Part shown: positions 14,127 through 22,900 of the stretch, in pieces
How positions within the stretch are numbered: the first letter of the stretch is position 1
Layout of the letters: each line of letters starts with the position of its first letter
Assembly (NCBI GenBank): GCA_003554945.1
Contig: PWHN01000021.1
Location: 1-24,110, forward strand
DNA from: a bacterium
Lineage (GTDB): Bacteria > T1Sed10-126
DNA length: 24,110 nucleotides
Reading direction: 5' to 3'
Position numbers and translations under genes: made by a program
Notes under the pieces: model-generated
Seen by the model: the letters and a program-made list of their open reading frames with translations, nothing else
The model's database searches: none
What the model was told of the DNA's origin: nothing

Positions 14127-16433
14127 TTGCTAAAAGGAAAAGAACAATTAACCGAACTCTTTGCCGCAGTCCGTAAGCAGCTCGTCTCATCGGCGGACAG
14201 GGAAGAGTGGGGGACCAGTATCGAGCCCCTTTTAAAAACGCCCGATGATGGTTCGGATTCGGCTCTCTGGTCCGCTCTTGAAGAACTCCTTAAAAAATAC
14301 GTCAGCTTCGGCGAAGAAAAATTTTTATGGGAAGCTGTTGCCCGTCTTGCCCGCTTGAGTGACTGGTATCTGTCCCGTCCGGTTACCATTATCTCCGGTG
14401 TCGGCAAGAAGCGCGCCGAAAAACTTGCTAACCTGGGAATAGAAACGGTTGCTGACTTATTGCACCATTATCCCCGCGCTTATACCGACCGCCGCTACGT
14501 CGATCAAATAGCCGATGTCGATGAAGTAAAATATTATACCCTCTATGGCGAGGTCTTATCCGTTCAGGTCGTTCGCGGCCGCAATCCCCGGCTTGAAGTT
14601 CGTCTCGGTGACGACAGTGGCAGTATCCGGGTTAATTTCTGGAATCAGACGTACCTCGCCGACAAATTTACACGGGGAACTAAACTCTTCTGTTTCGGGC
14701 GGGCGGATTTCTACCGCGGCCGTCCGCAGCTTAATAACCCCGAGTTTGAAATTATTGGTTCGCCGGAAAAACTTGATGAGTCTCGCTCAATAATGCCCGT
14801 TTATCCGCTCTCCGAGGGTCTTTCTCAGCGTCGCCTCCGCAGTTGGTTGGCGCGCGCCCTTGACTTTGGCCGCCCGTTGTTAACCGATTCGTTGCCCGCT
14901 GATTTGCGTCGGGAAAACGAGCTTCCACCTCGCCCCTGGAGTATACGTAATCTTCACGAACCCGAAACTGTTGTCGCCCTTGAACAGGCCCGCAAGCGTC
15001 TTATATTTGAAGAATTTTTCTATTTCCAACTCATATTTGCCCTCCATAACTGGAACGTAGAAACCATATCTAAAGGCCGAGAATATACCGCGGCCGAGCA
15101 GCGTGACCGCTTTGTCGACAGTCTACCCTTTGAGTTGACCGGCGATCAGCATCAGGTTCTGGCGGAGATTGAGTCCGATCTTTGTGACAGCGCTCCCGTT
15201 CACCGGCTACTGCAGGGCGATGTCGGCACCGGGAAAACGGTGGTTGCGCTTGCTGCTATCCTGCGGGTAATCGACAGTGGCTATCAGGCTGCTCTCATGG
15301 CGCCCACCGAGGTGCTGGCTGAACAGCACTACCGGACAGCCTCTGAACTGCTGAACGGTATCAAATGCAGCTATGAGCGGCTCACCGGCAGCCTTTCCGC
15401 GCCCAAAAAAGAGACGGTCCGTCACCGGCTTAACTCAGGCGAACTTGATCTTGTTATTGGTACTCACGCCCTTATCCAGGAAGGAGTCGATTTTTCTCGT
15501 CTGGGCTTTATCGTCGTTGATGAACAGCACCGTTTTGGTGTCGATCAGCGGCGCCGCCTGCGTGAGAAGGGCCCCTCTGTCGATATGCTGATTATGTCGG
15601 CGACCCCAATACCCCGCAGTCTCGCGATGACGGCTTATGGTGACCTGGAGGTTAGTACCCTCGAGGAGTTTCCTCTCCAACGCCGCCGGGTTCAAACCAG
15701 GGTGCTGGATCGCACTGCCCCAAATCGACGGCAAGTTTATGAGCATGTCCGCCAGTTAGCCCGTGAAGATTGCCGCAGCTTTTTTATTTTTCCGGCGATT
15801 GAAAAAAATGAGTCGACTGAACTTACCGCTGCCGAAGATGCCTTCCAGAGGGCTCAATCATCTGAACTTTTTGCCGGTCTTGGGCTCGGACTTTTACACG
15901 GCCGCCTGGATTCAGAGGAAAAAAAATCTGTAATGGACCGTTTTCGTCGCGGAGAAATACAGGTGCTATTTTCCACTACTGTTGTTGAAGTTGGGGTCGA
16001 CGTTCCCGAAGCCAGTTGTCTCGTTGTTTTTGAAGCCGAACGTTTTGGACTCGCTCAACTTCATCAGCTTCGCGGAAGAATTGGGCGTGCCGGTCAGCAG
16101 GCCTACTGCTATCTCTTCCTGAACCAGGCTGTGGCCCCCGGTTCCCGGGAGCGTCTCCAGGTGCTGGAACGCACTGACGATGGTTTCCAGGTTGCCCGCC
16201 GCGACCTTCAGTTCCGCGGTATTGGCTCGCCTACCGGGACTGAACAGTCCGGCTGGGGAGAGTTTGAAATAGGTAATGTCTGGGAAGACCGCGAGATAAT
16301 GAGCGCCGCCCGCTCCGCCGCCGAAAAACTGGTCGCCTCAACGAATGGCCTCGACGCCCCCCGTCTGGCCCTCCTCAACCAAAAATTACACTCCACTTAC
16401 GCCGACCAACTCCAATTCGCCCGCATAGGCTAA
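14127..16433 (+). CDS. recG: ATP-dependent DNA helicase RecG
   Basis: 768 residues from TTG 14127, with GAGG (14113-14116) 10 bases upstream. RecG remodels stalled forks and branch-migrates Holliday junctions. The first 80 residues are a poorly conserved extension; the wedge/OB domain follows with GVGKKRAEKLANLGI (91-105). Helicase motifs are GDVGTGKT (364-371), DEQHRFG (465-471), SATPIPRSLA (491-500) and QLRGRIGRAGQQAYC near 650. The segment usually reading RGPG-LGTRQSG is FRGIGSPTGTEQSGWGEF here, a modest departure. The stop is three bases before the left end of the Y1 element; without that element glgB would lie almost directly downstream. Confidence 0.95.
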   Translation: MLKGKEQLTELFAAVRKQLVSSADREEWGTSIEPLLKTPDDGSDSALWSALEELLKKYVSFGEEKFLWEAVARLARLSDWYLSRPVTIISGVGKKRAEKLANLGIETVADLLHHYPRAYTDRRYVDQIADVDEVKYYTLYGEVLSVQVVRGRNPRLEVRLGDDSGSIRVNFWNQTYLADKFTRGTKLFCFGRADFYRGRPQLNNPEFEIIGSPEKLDESRSIMPVYPLSEGLSQRRLRSWLARALDFGRPLLTDSLPADLRRENELPPRPWSIRNLHEPETVVALEQARKRLIFEEFFYFQLIFALHNWNVETISKGREYTAAEQRDRFVDSLPFELTGDQHQVLAEIESDLCDSAPVHRLLQGDVGTGKTVVALAAILRVIDSGYQAALMAPTEVLAEQHYRTASELLNGIKCSYERLTGSLSAPKKETVRHRLNSGELDLVIGTHALIQEGVDFSRLGFIVVDEQHRFGVDQRRRLREKGPSVDMLIMSATPIPRSLAMTAYGDLEVSTLEEFPLQRRRVQTRVLDRTAPNRRQVYEHVRQLAREDCRSFFIFPAIEKNESTELTAAEDAFQRAQSSELFAGLGLGLLHGRLDSEEKKSVMDRFRRGEIQVLFSTTVVEVGVDVPEASCLVVFEAERFGLAQLHQLRGRIGRAGQQAYCYLFLNQAVAPGSRERLQVLERTDDGFQVARRDLQFRGIGSPTGTEQSGWGEFEIGNVWEDREIMSAARSAAEKLVASTNGLDAPRLALLNQKLHSTYADQLQFARIG

Positions 16434-16436
16434 CAT

Positions 16437-16461
16437 TACCTCGGAGGTTGAAAGTTTGAAA
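16437..16461 (+). repeat. left inverted repeat of the Y1 element
   Basis: Perfect 25-base match in reverse to 17350-17374. It begins with the near-palindrome ACCTCGGAGGT and continues with GTTTGAAA. Confidence 0.95.
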
Positions 16462-16484
16462 GTTTAGTATAAAATCTTGTTACT

Positions 16485-17345
16485 ATGGCTTATCCAGTTA
16501 GGTTGTTTAAACCCGGTTATTGGTATCATGTCTTTACTCGCGGTCAACGAAAGGAACCGCTATTTTTCTCACCCGTGGATCGGATTGCGTACCTATCATT
16601 TCTTGACCATGAATTTTACAGAAATGATGCTCGCCTTGGTTCTTATTGTTTGATGGTTAATCACCTGCATTTATTGGTTCGTATGGGTGAGGTTCCGCTG
16701 GGAGATATTTTTCAAACTGTTCATATGAAATATGCGAGGTATTTCAATAAAAAACGTGATACTGTCGGACATGTTTTCCAGGGCCGGCCTGGTATGAAAA
16801 TAGTCTTAAAAGATGATTATTTACAGCAGCTTGTTATTTATATACATAATAATCCTGTGGAGGCAAATTTGGTTCAAAAACCATTACAATACGATTGGAG
16901 TTCGTGGCACTGGTTTTGTAATGGTAGAATAACTGAAATTAGAACCGCCGAGTATCCGCCAGGCTTTACGGATCAAAACCGTGGTCCGCGTTTTATGAAT
17001 TTGTTAAAATCTGATTTTACACTATCAGGCGATAAGAATTATTGGGGTACTTCTGAACAGTGGGATGAGATTGAACGTCGAAAGTCAGGGCGGGAGGGCA
17101 GAAAATTTAGAGAAAAACGTGGAAAGTCTTCCCTGGGTGAAATTGCTCAGCAGGTCAGTGACCAATTTGAAATTGAGATAGATATGTTGAAGAGTAATTC
17201 TCAAAAAACTGAAATAGTAGCAGCTCGAAGGGAAGCAATGGGACGAATGTATGAAGAAGGCTATGGACCAACTGAGATTGGTAAATTTTTCAATCAAACT
17301 CCCAGTTCCGTAGTACACGCTTATGAAAAATGGATAAAAACATAA
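16485..17345 (+). CDS. REP-associated-type tyrosine (Y1, HUH) transposase with DnaA-like C-terminus
   Basis: 286 residues. The N-terminal 130 residues are a Y1 transposase: the HUH pair is H60/H62 in LMVNHLHLLVRM, and the probable nucleophile is Y119 in VIYIHNNPVEANLV (Y112 is the alternative). Such enzymes nick and rejoin single-stranded DNA at hairpins. After a charged linker (about 190-235), residues 240-284 (AARREAMGRMYEEGYGPTEIGKFFNQTPSSVVHAYEKW) resemble the DNA-binding domain IV of DnaA. No Shine-Dalgarno sequence precedes ATG 16485; TATAAA at 16468-16473 lies close to it. It appears intact. Group assignment within the REP-associated transposases is uncertain. Confidence 0.88.
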   Translation: MAYPVRLFKPGYWYHVFTRGQRKEPLFFSPVDRIAYLSFLDHEFYRNDARLGSYCLMVNHLHLLVRMGEVPLGDIFQTVHMKYARYFNKKRDTVGHVFQGRPGMKIVLKDDYLQQLVIYIHNNPVEANLVQKPLQYDWSSWHWFCNGRITEIRTAEYPPGFTDQNRGPRFMNLLKSDFTLSGDKNYWGTSEQWDEIERRKSGREGRKFREKRGKSSLGEIAQQVSDQFEIEIDMLKSNSQKTEIVAARREAMGRMYEEGYGPTEIGKFFNQTPSSVVHAYEKWIKT

Positions 17346-17349
17346 AGAT

Positions 17350-17374
17350 TTTCAAACTTTCAACCTCCGAGGTA
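17350..17374 (-). repeat. right inverted repeat of the Y1 element, carrying the glgB ribosome-binding site
   Basis: Exact reverse complement of 16437-16461. Its outer bases GAGGT (17369-17373) lie 8 bases before the glgB ATG and are the only Shine-Dalgarno-like sequence there. Confidence 0.9.
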
Positions 17375-17381
17375 AAATATT

Positions 17382-19571
<2,190 letters not shown>

Positions 19572-19656
19572 CTAATGTTGCCAGTTTCCAGTTTAAAGTT
19601 TCAATGTAAGTGTTTAGCGTCCCCACTGTAATTGTGAGCTTGATCGAATGATCGTC

Positions 19657-19678
19657 ATTGCGGACCACGATCCGCAAT
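19657..19678 (+). repeat. palindromic repeat ATTGCGGA/TCCGCAAT
   Basis: Stem 19657-19664 with 19671-19678, preceded by CGTC and followed by CCATTTTTA. A longer 13-bp version lies at 20725-20756. Confidence 0.8.
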
Positions 19679-19710
19679 CCATTTTTACGGTTTTGAACGA
19701 TAACCGCTTA

Positions 19711-19750
19711 AAAATCAAGATGGATTCCGGCTCGGAGGCCGGAATGACGT
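19711..19750 (-). repeat. palindromic repeat, inverted copy
   Basis: Stem ATTCCGGC (19724-19731) with GCCGGAAT (19738-19745). The flanks ATCAAGATGG and GACGTCAA are the reverse complements of those at 8905-8950. The core differs from that copy on both arms together. Confidence 0.8.
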
Positions 19751-19838
19751 CAAATTCAAACTGGTTTCCGGGTCGTTCGCCCGAAACAACGGACCCCGGG
19801 ATATTTAGTTAGGATCACGCTAAACAAGTACGTTTCAA

Positions 19839-19922
19839 GTTAAATTCAAAATCGCTAGCCCTTTGAAATCTTTGTCGAAAATTATGGGTTGCGGGTTCAG
19901 GTGTAAACTAAAAACTGGAAAC
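19839..19922 (+). repeat. 84-bp direct repeat, copy upstream of arsR
   Basis: Matches 20361-20444 at about 73 of 84 bases in the same orientation. Both begin GTTAA-TTCAAAATCG, contain ATGGGTTGCGGGTT and end AAAACTGGAAAC. The copies bracket arsR. Confidence 0.85.
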
Positions 19923-19981
19923 TTCAAACTAAAAACGAACTTTAAGGTTTTACGATCTAAGGTGTTAACCCGCAACATGGT

Positions 19982-20320
19982 ATGACGGTGATTAACGTGG
20001 AAAAAGAGGAAATAAATGATTTCTTCAAGGTCTTAACCGACGAGACCCGACTGCAAATAATTCAGCTCCTGCGTGACGGGGAGCTCTGCGTCTGTGAACT
20101 CCAGGAGGAGCTGGAGATGTCCCAGCCCTCCGTCTCCTACCACCTCCGTCAGATGGTTGAGGCCGGTTTTCTGCTGCGCCGTCGCGAGGCCGGCTGGACA
20201 AATTACCGTCTGAACCCCGAGCTTCCGGAACAGGTCGACAAAATCCGCGAGGAGCTGGGTCTCTATGAAGGCGGTTTTGAAACGACGCTAAAGGAGACAA
20301 AAAAACGTCCCTGCAGTTGA
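19982..20320 (+). CDS. ArsR/SmtB-family metal- or thiol-responsive repressor
   Basis: 112 residues with a winged-helix fold. ELCVCEL at 35-41 gives C36 and C38, matching the ELCVC motif with which ArsR proteins bind As(III) or Sb(III) in the helix before the recognition helix; a third Cys, C111, is near the end. The recognition region is MSQPSVSYHLRQMVEAGFL and the wing RRREAGWTNYRL. The start is uncertain: ATG 19982 has no Shine-Dalgarno sequence, and in-frame GTGs at 19988 and 19997 are alternatives. No arsenic gene is adjacent; the next gene is a CoA-disulfide-reductase-like flavoprotein, so a redox or persulfide role is also possible. Confidence 0.88.
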   Translation: MTVINVEKEEINDFFKVLTDETRLQIIQLLRDGELCVCELQEELEMSQPSVSYHLRQMVEAGFLLRRREAGWTNYRLNPELPEQVDKIREELGLYEGGFETTLKETKKRPCS

Positions 20321-20360
20321 GACCTTATGTGCGTGTAAAGTTTCCAGTTGTCAGTTTAAA

Positions 20361-20444
20361 GTTAACTTCAAAATCGCCAGTCCGGTGAAATCTTTGGCGA
20401 AATTTATGGGTTGCGGGTTTAGCTGTAAATTGAAAACTGGAAAC
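20361..20444 (+). repeat. 84-bp direct repeat, copy downstream of arsR
   Basis: Partner of 19839-19922 at about 87 percent identity. GTTGCGGGTT at 20410-20419 has an imperfect inverted partner AACCTGCAAC at 20797-20806. Confidence 0.85.
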
Positions 20445-20451
20445 GTAATTA

Positions 20452-20739
20452 TTTAGTGTCTTCACTGCCATTCCCGGAACGAATGAGTTCCCGGTAACGG
20501 CGACCGGGAGGTCTTGAACGTCATTCCCGTGTAAACGGGAATCCAGCGGAAGTTCAGTGTTCGGTAATCGGTAGTCGGTGATCGGTAACTTCGGTAGTTC
20601 AACATCAAGGTCAACGTCAAAGCCACTGGATTGCCCGGGCAAGCCGGGCAATGACGACCGGAATCCATCTTGGGCTTTTAGTCGTCCCGGTTGAGATGTT
20701 GAACGGTAACCGGGAATAACGAATAATGGATTGCGGATC
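20452..20739 (+). repeat. composite intergenic repeat, copy D (with insertion)
   Basis: The outer blocks 20452-20542 and 20660-20739 match copy A (4818-4983) in reverse. The central 117 bp (20543-20659) is absent from copy A; it carries the TCGGTRR heptamers and a 9-bp-stem palindrome. The sequence GGATTCC (in reverse) lies at both joints. Confidence 0.85.
20561..20588 (+). repeat. heptamer array, four TCGGTRR units
   Basis: TCGGTAA, TCGGTAG, TCGGTGA and TCGGTAA in perfect 7-base register. Confidence 0.85.
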
Positions 20740-20760
20740 GTGGTCCGCAATCCATTTTTA
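20725..20760 (+). repeat. 13-bp-stem palindrome followed by T-run
   Basis: AATGGATTGCGGA (20725-20737) pairs perfectly with TCCGCAATCCATT (20744-20756), then TTTA follows. The layout could terminate transcription coming from arsR, before the flavoprotein gene. Confidence 0.7.
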
Positions 20761-20852
20761 ACGGTTGATGGTTTTCAGTTTTCGCTCTGAGGTGTTAACC
20801 TGCAACACGCAACTAGCACCCCGAAACATGCTCTTAAAGGAGGTTATTACCA

Positions 20853-22175
20853 ATGAAAGACAGAAATCATCTCGTAATCGTCGGTGGTAACGATGCTGGT
20901 CTATCGGCAGCGTTAGCCGTCCGCCGCTGTGGTGACGAGCGCAAAATCACCGTTATAGAGAAGAACTCTTATCTTGGTTTTGCTCACTGCAGTTTCCCCT
21001 ATGCTGCCGGCAGCGGTGAGATACAGCGCCAGGATTATATCCACCAGGATCCCGATGAATTTGGCAGTAAATACAACATAGATTTTCACATGGAAAGTGA
21101 AGTTTATAAGCTCAACACGGCCCACCGCCAGGTTCACTATAAGAAAAAAACAGGCGAGGAGAAAACAATCTCTTTTGACAAACTCCTCGTCGCCTCCGGC
21201 GCTGAACCAATAGTCCCCGCCAGTTTCAGTGCCGCTAATGAACTGCACGTAATCAGTAAGGTTGAGGATATTGAAAACCTCAACCGTGACCTTATTAAAA
21301 CTGACCCTGTCTTTATTATCGGCGGCGGTACAATTGGTGTTGAAACTGCCGAGACTCTTGCCGACCGCGGTTACCAGGTAGGGCTTGTAGAGGGGCGTCG
21401 TCTTATCCTGCCGTTTAGTCAGGCGCTCTCTGAAGAAGTAGAGGAGGAGCTGGTGGGGAAGGGCGTTCAGGTTTTTAAAAATCAGATGGTTGAGGATGTA
21501 AAAAAAGTAAACAACCGGTATCAAATTCAGACCCCCGATCGCAATCATACTGCCGGCACCGTAATTGCCGCCCTTGGCGTCAAACCGGTTACCGGTTATC
21601 TGTATGACCCCAGCTTAAATAAGGACGAACGGGGCTGTCTGCCGGTTGATAACCGCATGCGCACCGGTGTTCCCGGGGTTTATGCGGCCGGTGACGTCAT
21701 CCTGCGCCAGCAGTTCGACGGTCAGCGTGAGATGTGGCCGGTTGCCAGCGCAGCTTCTCTCGACGGCTGGACGGTCGGGATGGATCTTGCCGGTCGCGGC
21801 GTTGATCGCAGCCGCGGTGTGCGCCGGCTTGGATTCTCTCTCTCCGGAACCGGTTTTGCTCGCATGGGAACCTTACCCGACAATTTACCGAAAACGGCTA
21901 GCTGGGTTGAGGTTACCACGGGTCTTACTTTCCTCGGCGAGCGCCGCCGGGTCAGGGCACGAGTTGCCGTCGATACTTCAAATAACTTGGTTCTGGCGGG
22001 TGAAATAGCGGCCGGCGCCAACCTGGCCGGGTTCCTGCTCTCACCGCTGGGACATTTTCTCCAGGAGCGCGCTCCAGTTGAAGAACTGGCCGGTCTTGAG
22101 GCTATTTATCATCCAAAACTTAATGCCATGAACCATCCCCTGGCCATAACCGCCCGCAAATATCTGCAGACTTGA
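20853..22175 (+). CDS. CoA-disulfide reductase / NADH oxidase-like flavoprotein
   Basis: 440 residues, a pyridine nucleotide-disulfide oxidoreductase of the single-cysteine type. The FAD motif is VIVGGNDAGLSAA (8-20), and C46 in LGFAHCSFPYAAG matches the catalytic cysteine of CoA-disulfide reductases, persulfide reductases and NADH oxidases. The NAD(P)H motif IIGGGTIGVETAE is near 155 and the second FAD motif VYAAGDVI near 273; a dimerisation domain follows. No rhodanese domain is fused. AAAGGAGG lies 9 bases before the ATG. The stop overlaps the cheD TTG. Which substrate (CoA-disulfide, polysulfide or oxygen) cannot be told from sequence. The ArsR gene upstream may regulate it. Confidence 0.85.
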   Translation: MKDRNHLVIVGGNDAGLSAALAVRRCGDERKITVIEKNSYLGFAHCSFPYAAGSGEIQRQDYIHQDPDEFGSKYNIDFHMESEVYKLNTAHRQVHYKKKTGEEKTISFDKLLVASGAEPIVPASFSAANELHVISKVEDIENLNRDLIKTDPVFIIGGGTIGVETAETLADRGYQVGLVEGRRLILPFSQALSEEVEEELVGKGVQVFKNQMVEDVKKVNNRYQIQTPDRNHTAGTVIAALGVKPVTGYLYDPSLNKDERGCLPVDNRMRTGVPGVYAAGDVILRQQFDGQREMWPVASAASLDGWTVGMDLAGRGVDRSRGVRRLGFSLSGTGFARMGTLPDNLPKTASWVEVTTGLTFLGERRRVRARVAVDTSNNLVLAGEIAAGANLAGFLLSPLGHFLQERAPVEELAGLEAIYHPKLNAMNHPLAITARKYLQT

Positions 22176-22669
22176 AATTACAAGAAGAAGTGCATACCGG
22201 TGTGATTAAGTTTGGTGACGAAAAGACTATTCTGCGGGCCGTCGGAATCGGGTCCTGCGTGGTTGCCGCTGTGGCTGACCTGAAAGCCCCCCGGGGCAGC
22301 ATGGCCCACATAATGCTCCCCGGAAAACCTCCCGCACACAGGCGGGAGCGAATTGGTCGCTACGCCCGTCCGGCTCTCGAACGATTGATAAAATTGCTCT
22401 GGGGAAACGGCAGTCGCAGTAAGGATCTGCGGGTGGTCTTAGCCGGCGGCGCAAACGTTCTTGCTGAGGAAGGCAAGGACATAGGGAAGCAGAACATTCG
22501 TTCAGTAAAAGAGATTCTCGATCAGATGTGCTTGCCGATTGTTGCCGAGTCGCTTGCCGGCCGCCGCCGGCGTAGTGTTACTTTCGACGTGGAAACCGGT
22601 GAAATCCAATGCGCTATTGGAAACGAAAAGCCGCAATTACTCTGGCAGCGTAAAGAGATATCTGACTGA
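22172..22669 (+). CDS. cheD: CheD-family chemoreceptor glutamine deamidase
   Basis: 165 residues from a TTG whose last bases are shared with the upstream TGA (4-base overlap); a GTG six codons later is an alternative start. CheD deamidates receptor glutamines and partners CheC. C29 in VGIGSCVVA and H46 in GSMAHIMLP have the same 17-residue spacing as Cys27 and His44 of Thermotoga CheD. The residue at the position of its Thr21 is A23, so one member of the published triad seems replaced. The GGANVL motif and a terminal TFDVETGEI follow. No other chemotaxis gene is nearby, so it is an orphan coupled to a flavoprotein. Confidence 0.88.
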   Translation: MKLQEEVHTGVIKFGDEKTILRAVGIGSCVVAAVADLKAPRGSMAHIMLPGKPPAHRRERIGRYARPALERLIKLLWGNGSRSKDLRVVLAGGANVLAEEGKDIGKQNIRSVKEILDQMCLPIVAESLAGRRRRSVTFDVETGEIQCAIGNEKPQLLWQRKEISD

Positions 22670-22690
22670 AAAAGGCTCAGCGCATAATCT

Positions 22691-22845
22691 GTAACGTGTC
22701 ACGATAATTCCGTGTAATTCATCAAATCAAAACTGCTTATGATTATACGGTTTTGACTGTCATCCGAATTATATCCAGTCAATTAAGGAGTTTGGATTCA
22801 CGGGCTTAATTCGAAAGGTTCACCGGAATAAATTCGAGACGTTAC
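22691..22845. repeat. imperfect inverted-repeat element between cheD and the HDOD gene
   Basis: The end arms 22691-22712 and 22824-22845 match at 16 of 22 positions, with GTAACGT outermost. Inside are a smaller pair TCAAAAC/GTTTTGA and a GACTG/CAGTC pair. It fills most of this 231-bp convergent gap and could be a decayed mobile element or a two-way terminator. Confidence 0.45.
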
Positions 22846-22853
22846 ACAATTAT

Positions 22854-22889
22854 TTATCTGTGCCCATCTGTGTTTATCCGTGTCCCATA
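22854..22889 (+). repeat. 36-bp dispersed repeat, copy 2
   Basis: Matches 12187-12222 at 33 of 36 bases. It lies 11 bases beyond the stop codon of the HDOD gene. Confidence 0.8.
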
Positions 22890-22900
22890 AATCATCAACA

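Larger units (their letters stand above)
16437..17374 (+). mobile_element. Y1-transposase element with perfect 25-bp inverted repeats
   Basis: The ends are 16437-16461 and 17350-17374, exact reverse complements over 25 bases; the left end begins TACCTCGGAGGTTGAAAG. The element is 938 bp and carries a single gene. It sits exactly in the recG-glgB junction, leaving 3 and 7 bases on its sides. Each end contains ACCTC-S-GAGGT, itself an 11-base near-palindrome, so part of the inverted repeat could be a duplicated target. The gene inside is visibly more AT-rich than its neighbours, which supports foreign origin. Confidence 0.85.
19572..19981 (+). other. repeat-filled gap between glgB and arsR
   Basis: No gene. 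It holds a copy of the TTTAGCGYC-CACTG module (about 19613-19630), palindromes at 19657-19678 and 19724-19745, the first copy of the 84-bp arsR-flanking repeat (19839-19922), and an 18-bp repeat (19960-19977) ending just before the arsR start. GTTGCGGGTT (19888-19897) and AACCCGCAAC (19967-19976) are perfect inverted repeats bounding an 89-bp piece. Confidence 0.75.
20321..20852 (+). other. repeat-filled gap upstream of the flavoprotein gene
   Basis: 532 bp without a gene. It contains the second 84-bp direct repeat (20361-20444), composite repeat copy D (20452-20739), four TCGGTRR heptamers (20561-20588), palindromes at 20523-20542, 20630-20652 and 20725-20756, and an 18-bp repeat (20790-20807) matching the one before arsR. 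A good Shine-Dalgarno sequence, AAAGGAGG, begins near 20836. Confidence 0.8.

Noticed and set aside
20025-20300. Minus-strand frame of 91 codons inside arsR
   Set aside because: It is antisense to a clear ArsR gene and has an arginine/proline-rich composition typical of shadow frames in GC-rich DNA.
19982-22175. Arsenic resistance operon
   Set aside because: Only the ELCVC motif of the regulator points to arsenic. There is no arsenate reductase, pump or methyltransferase, and the next gene is 530 bp away.
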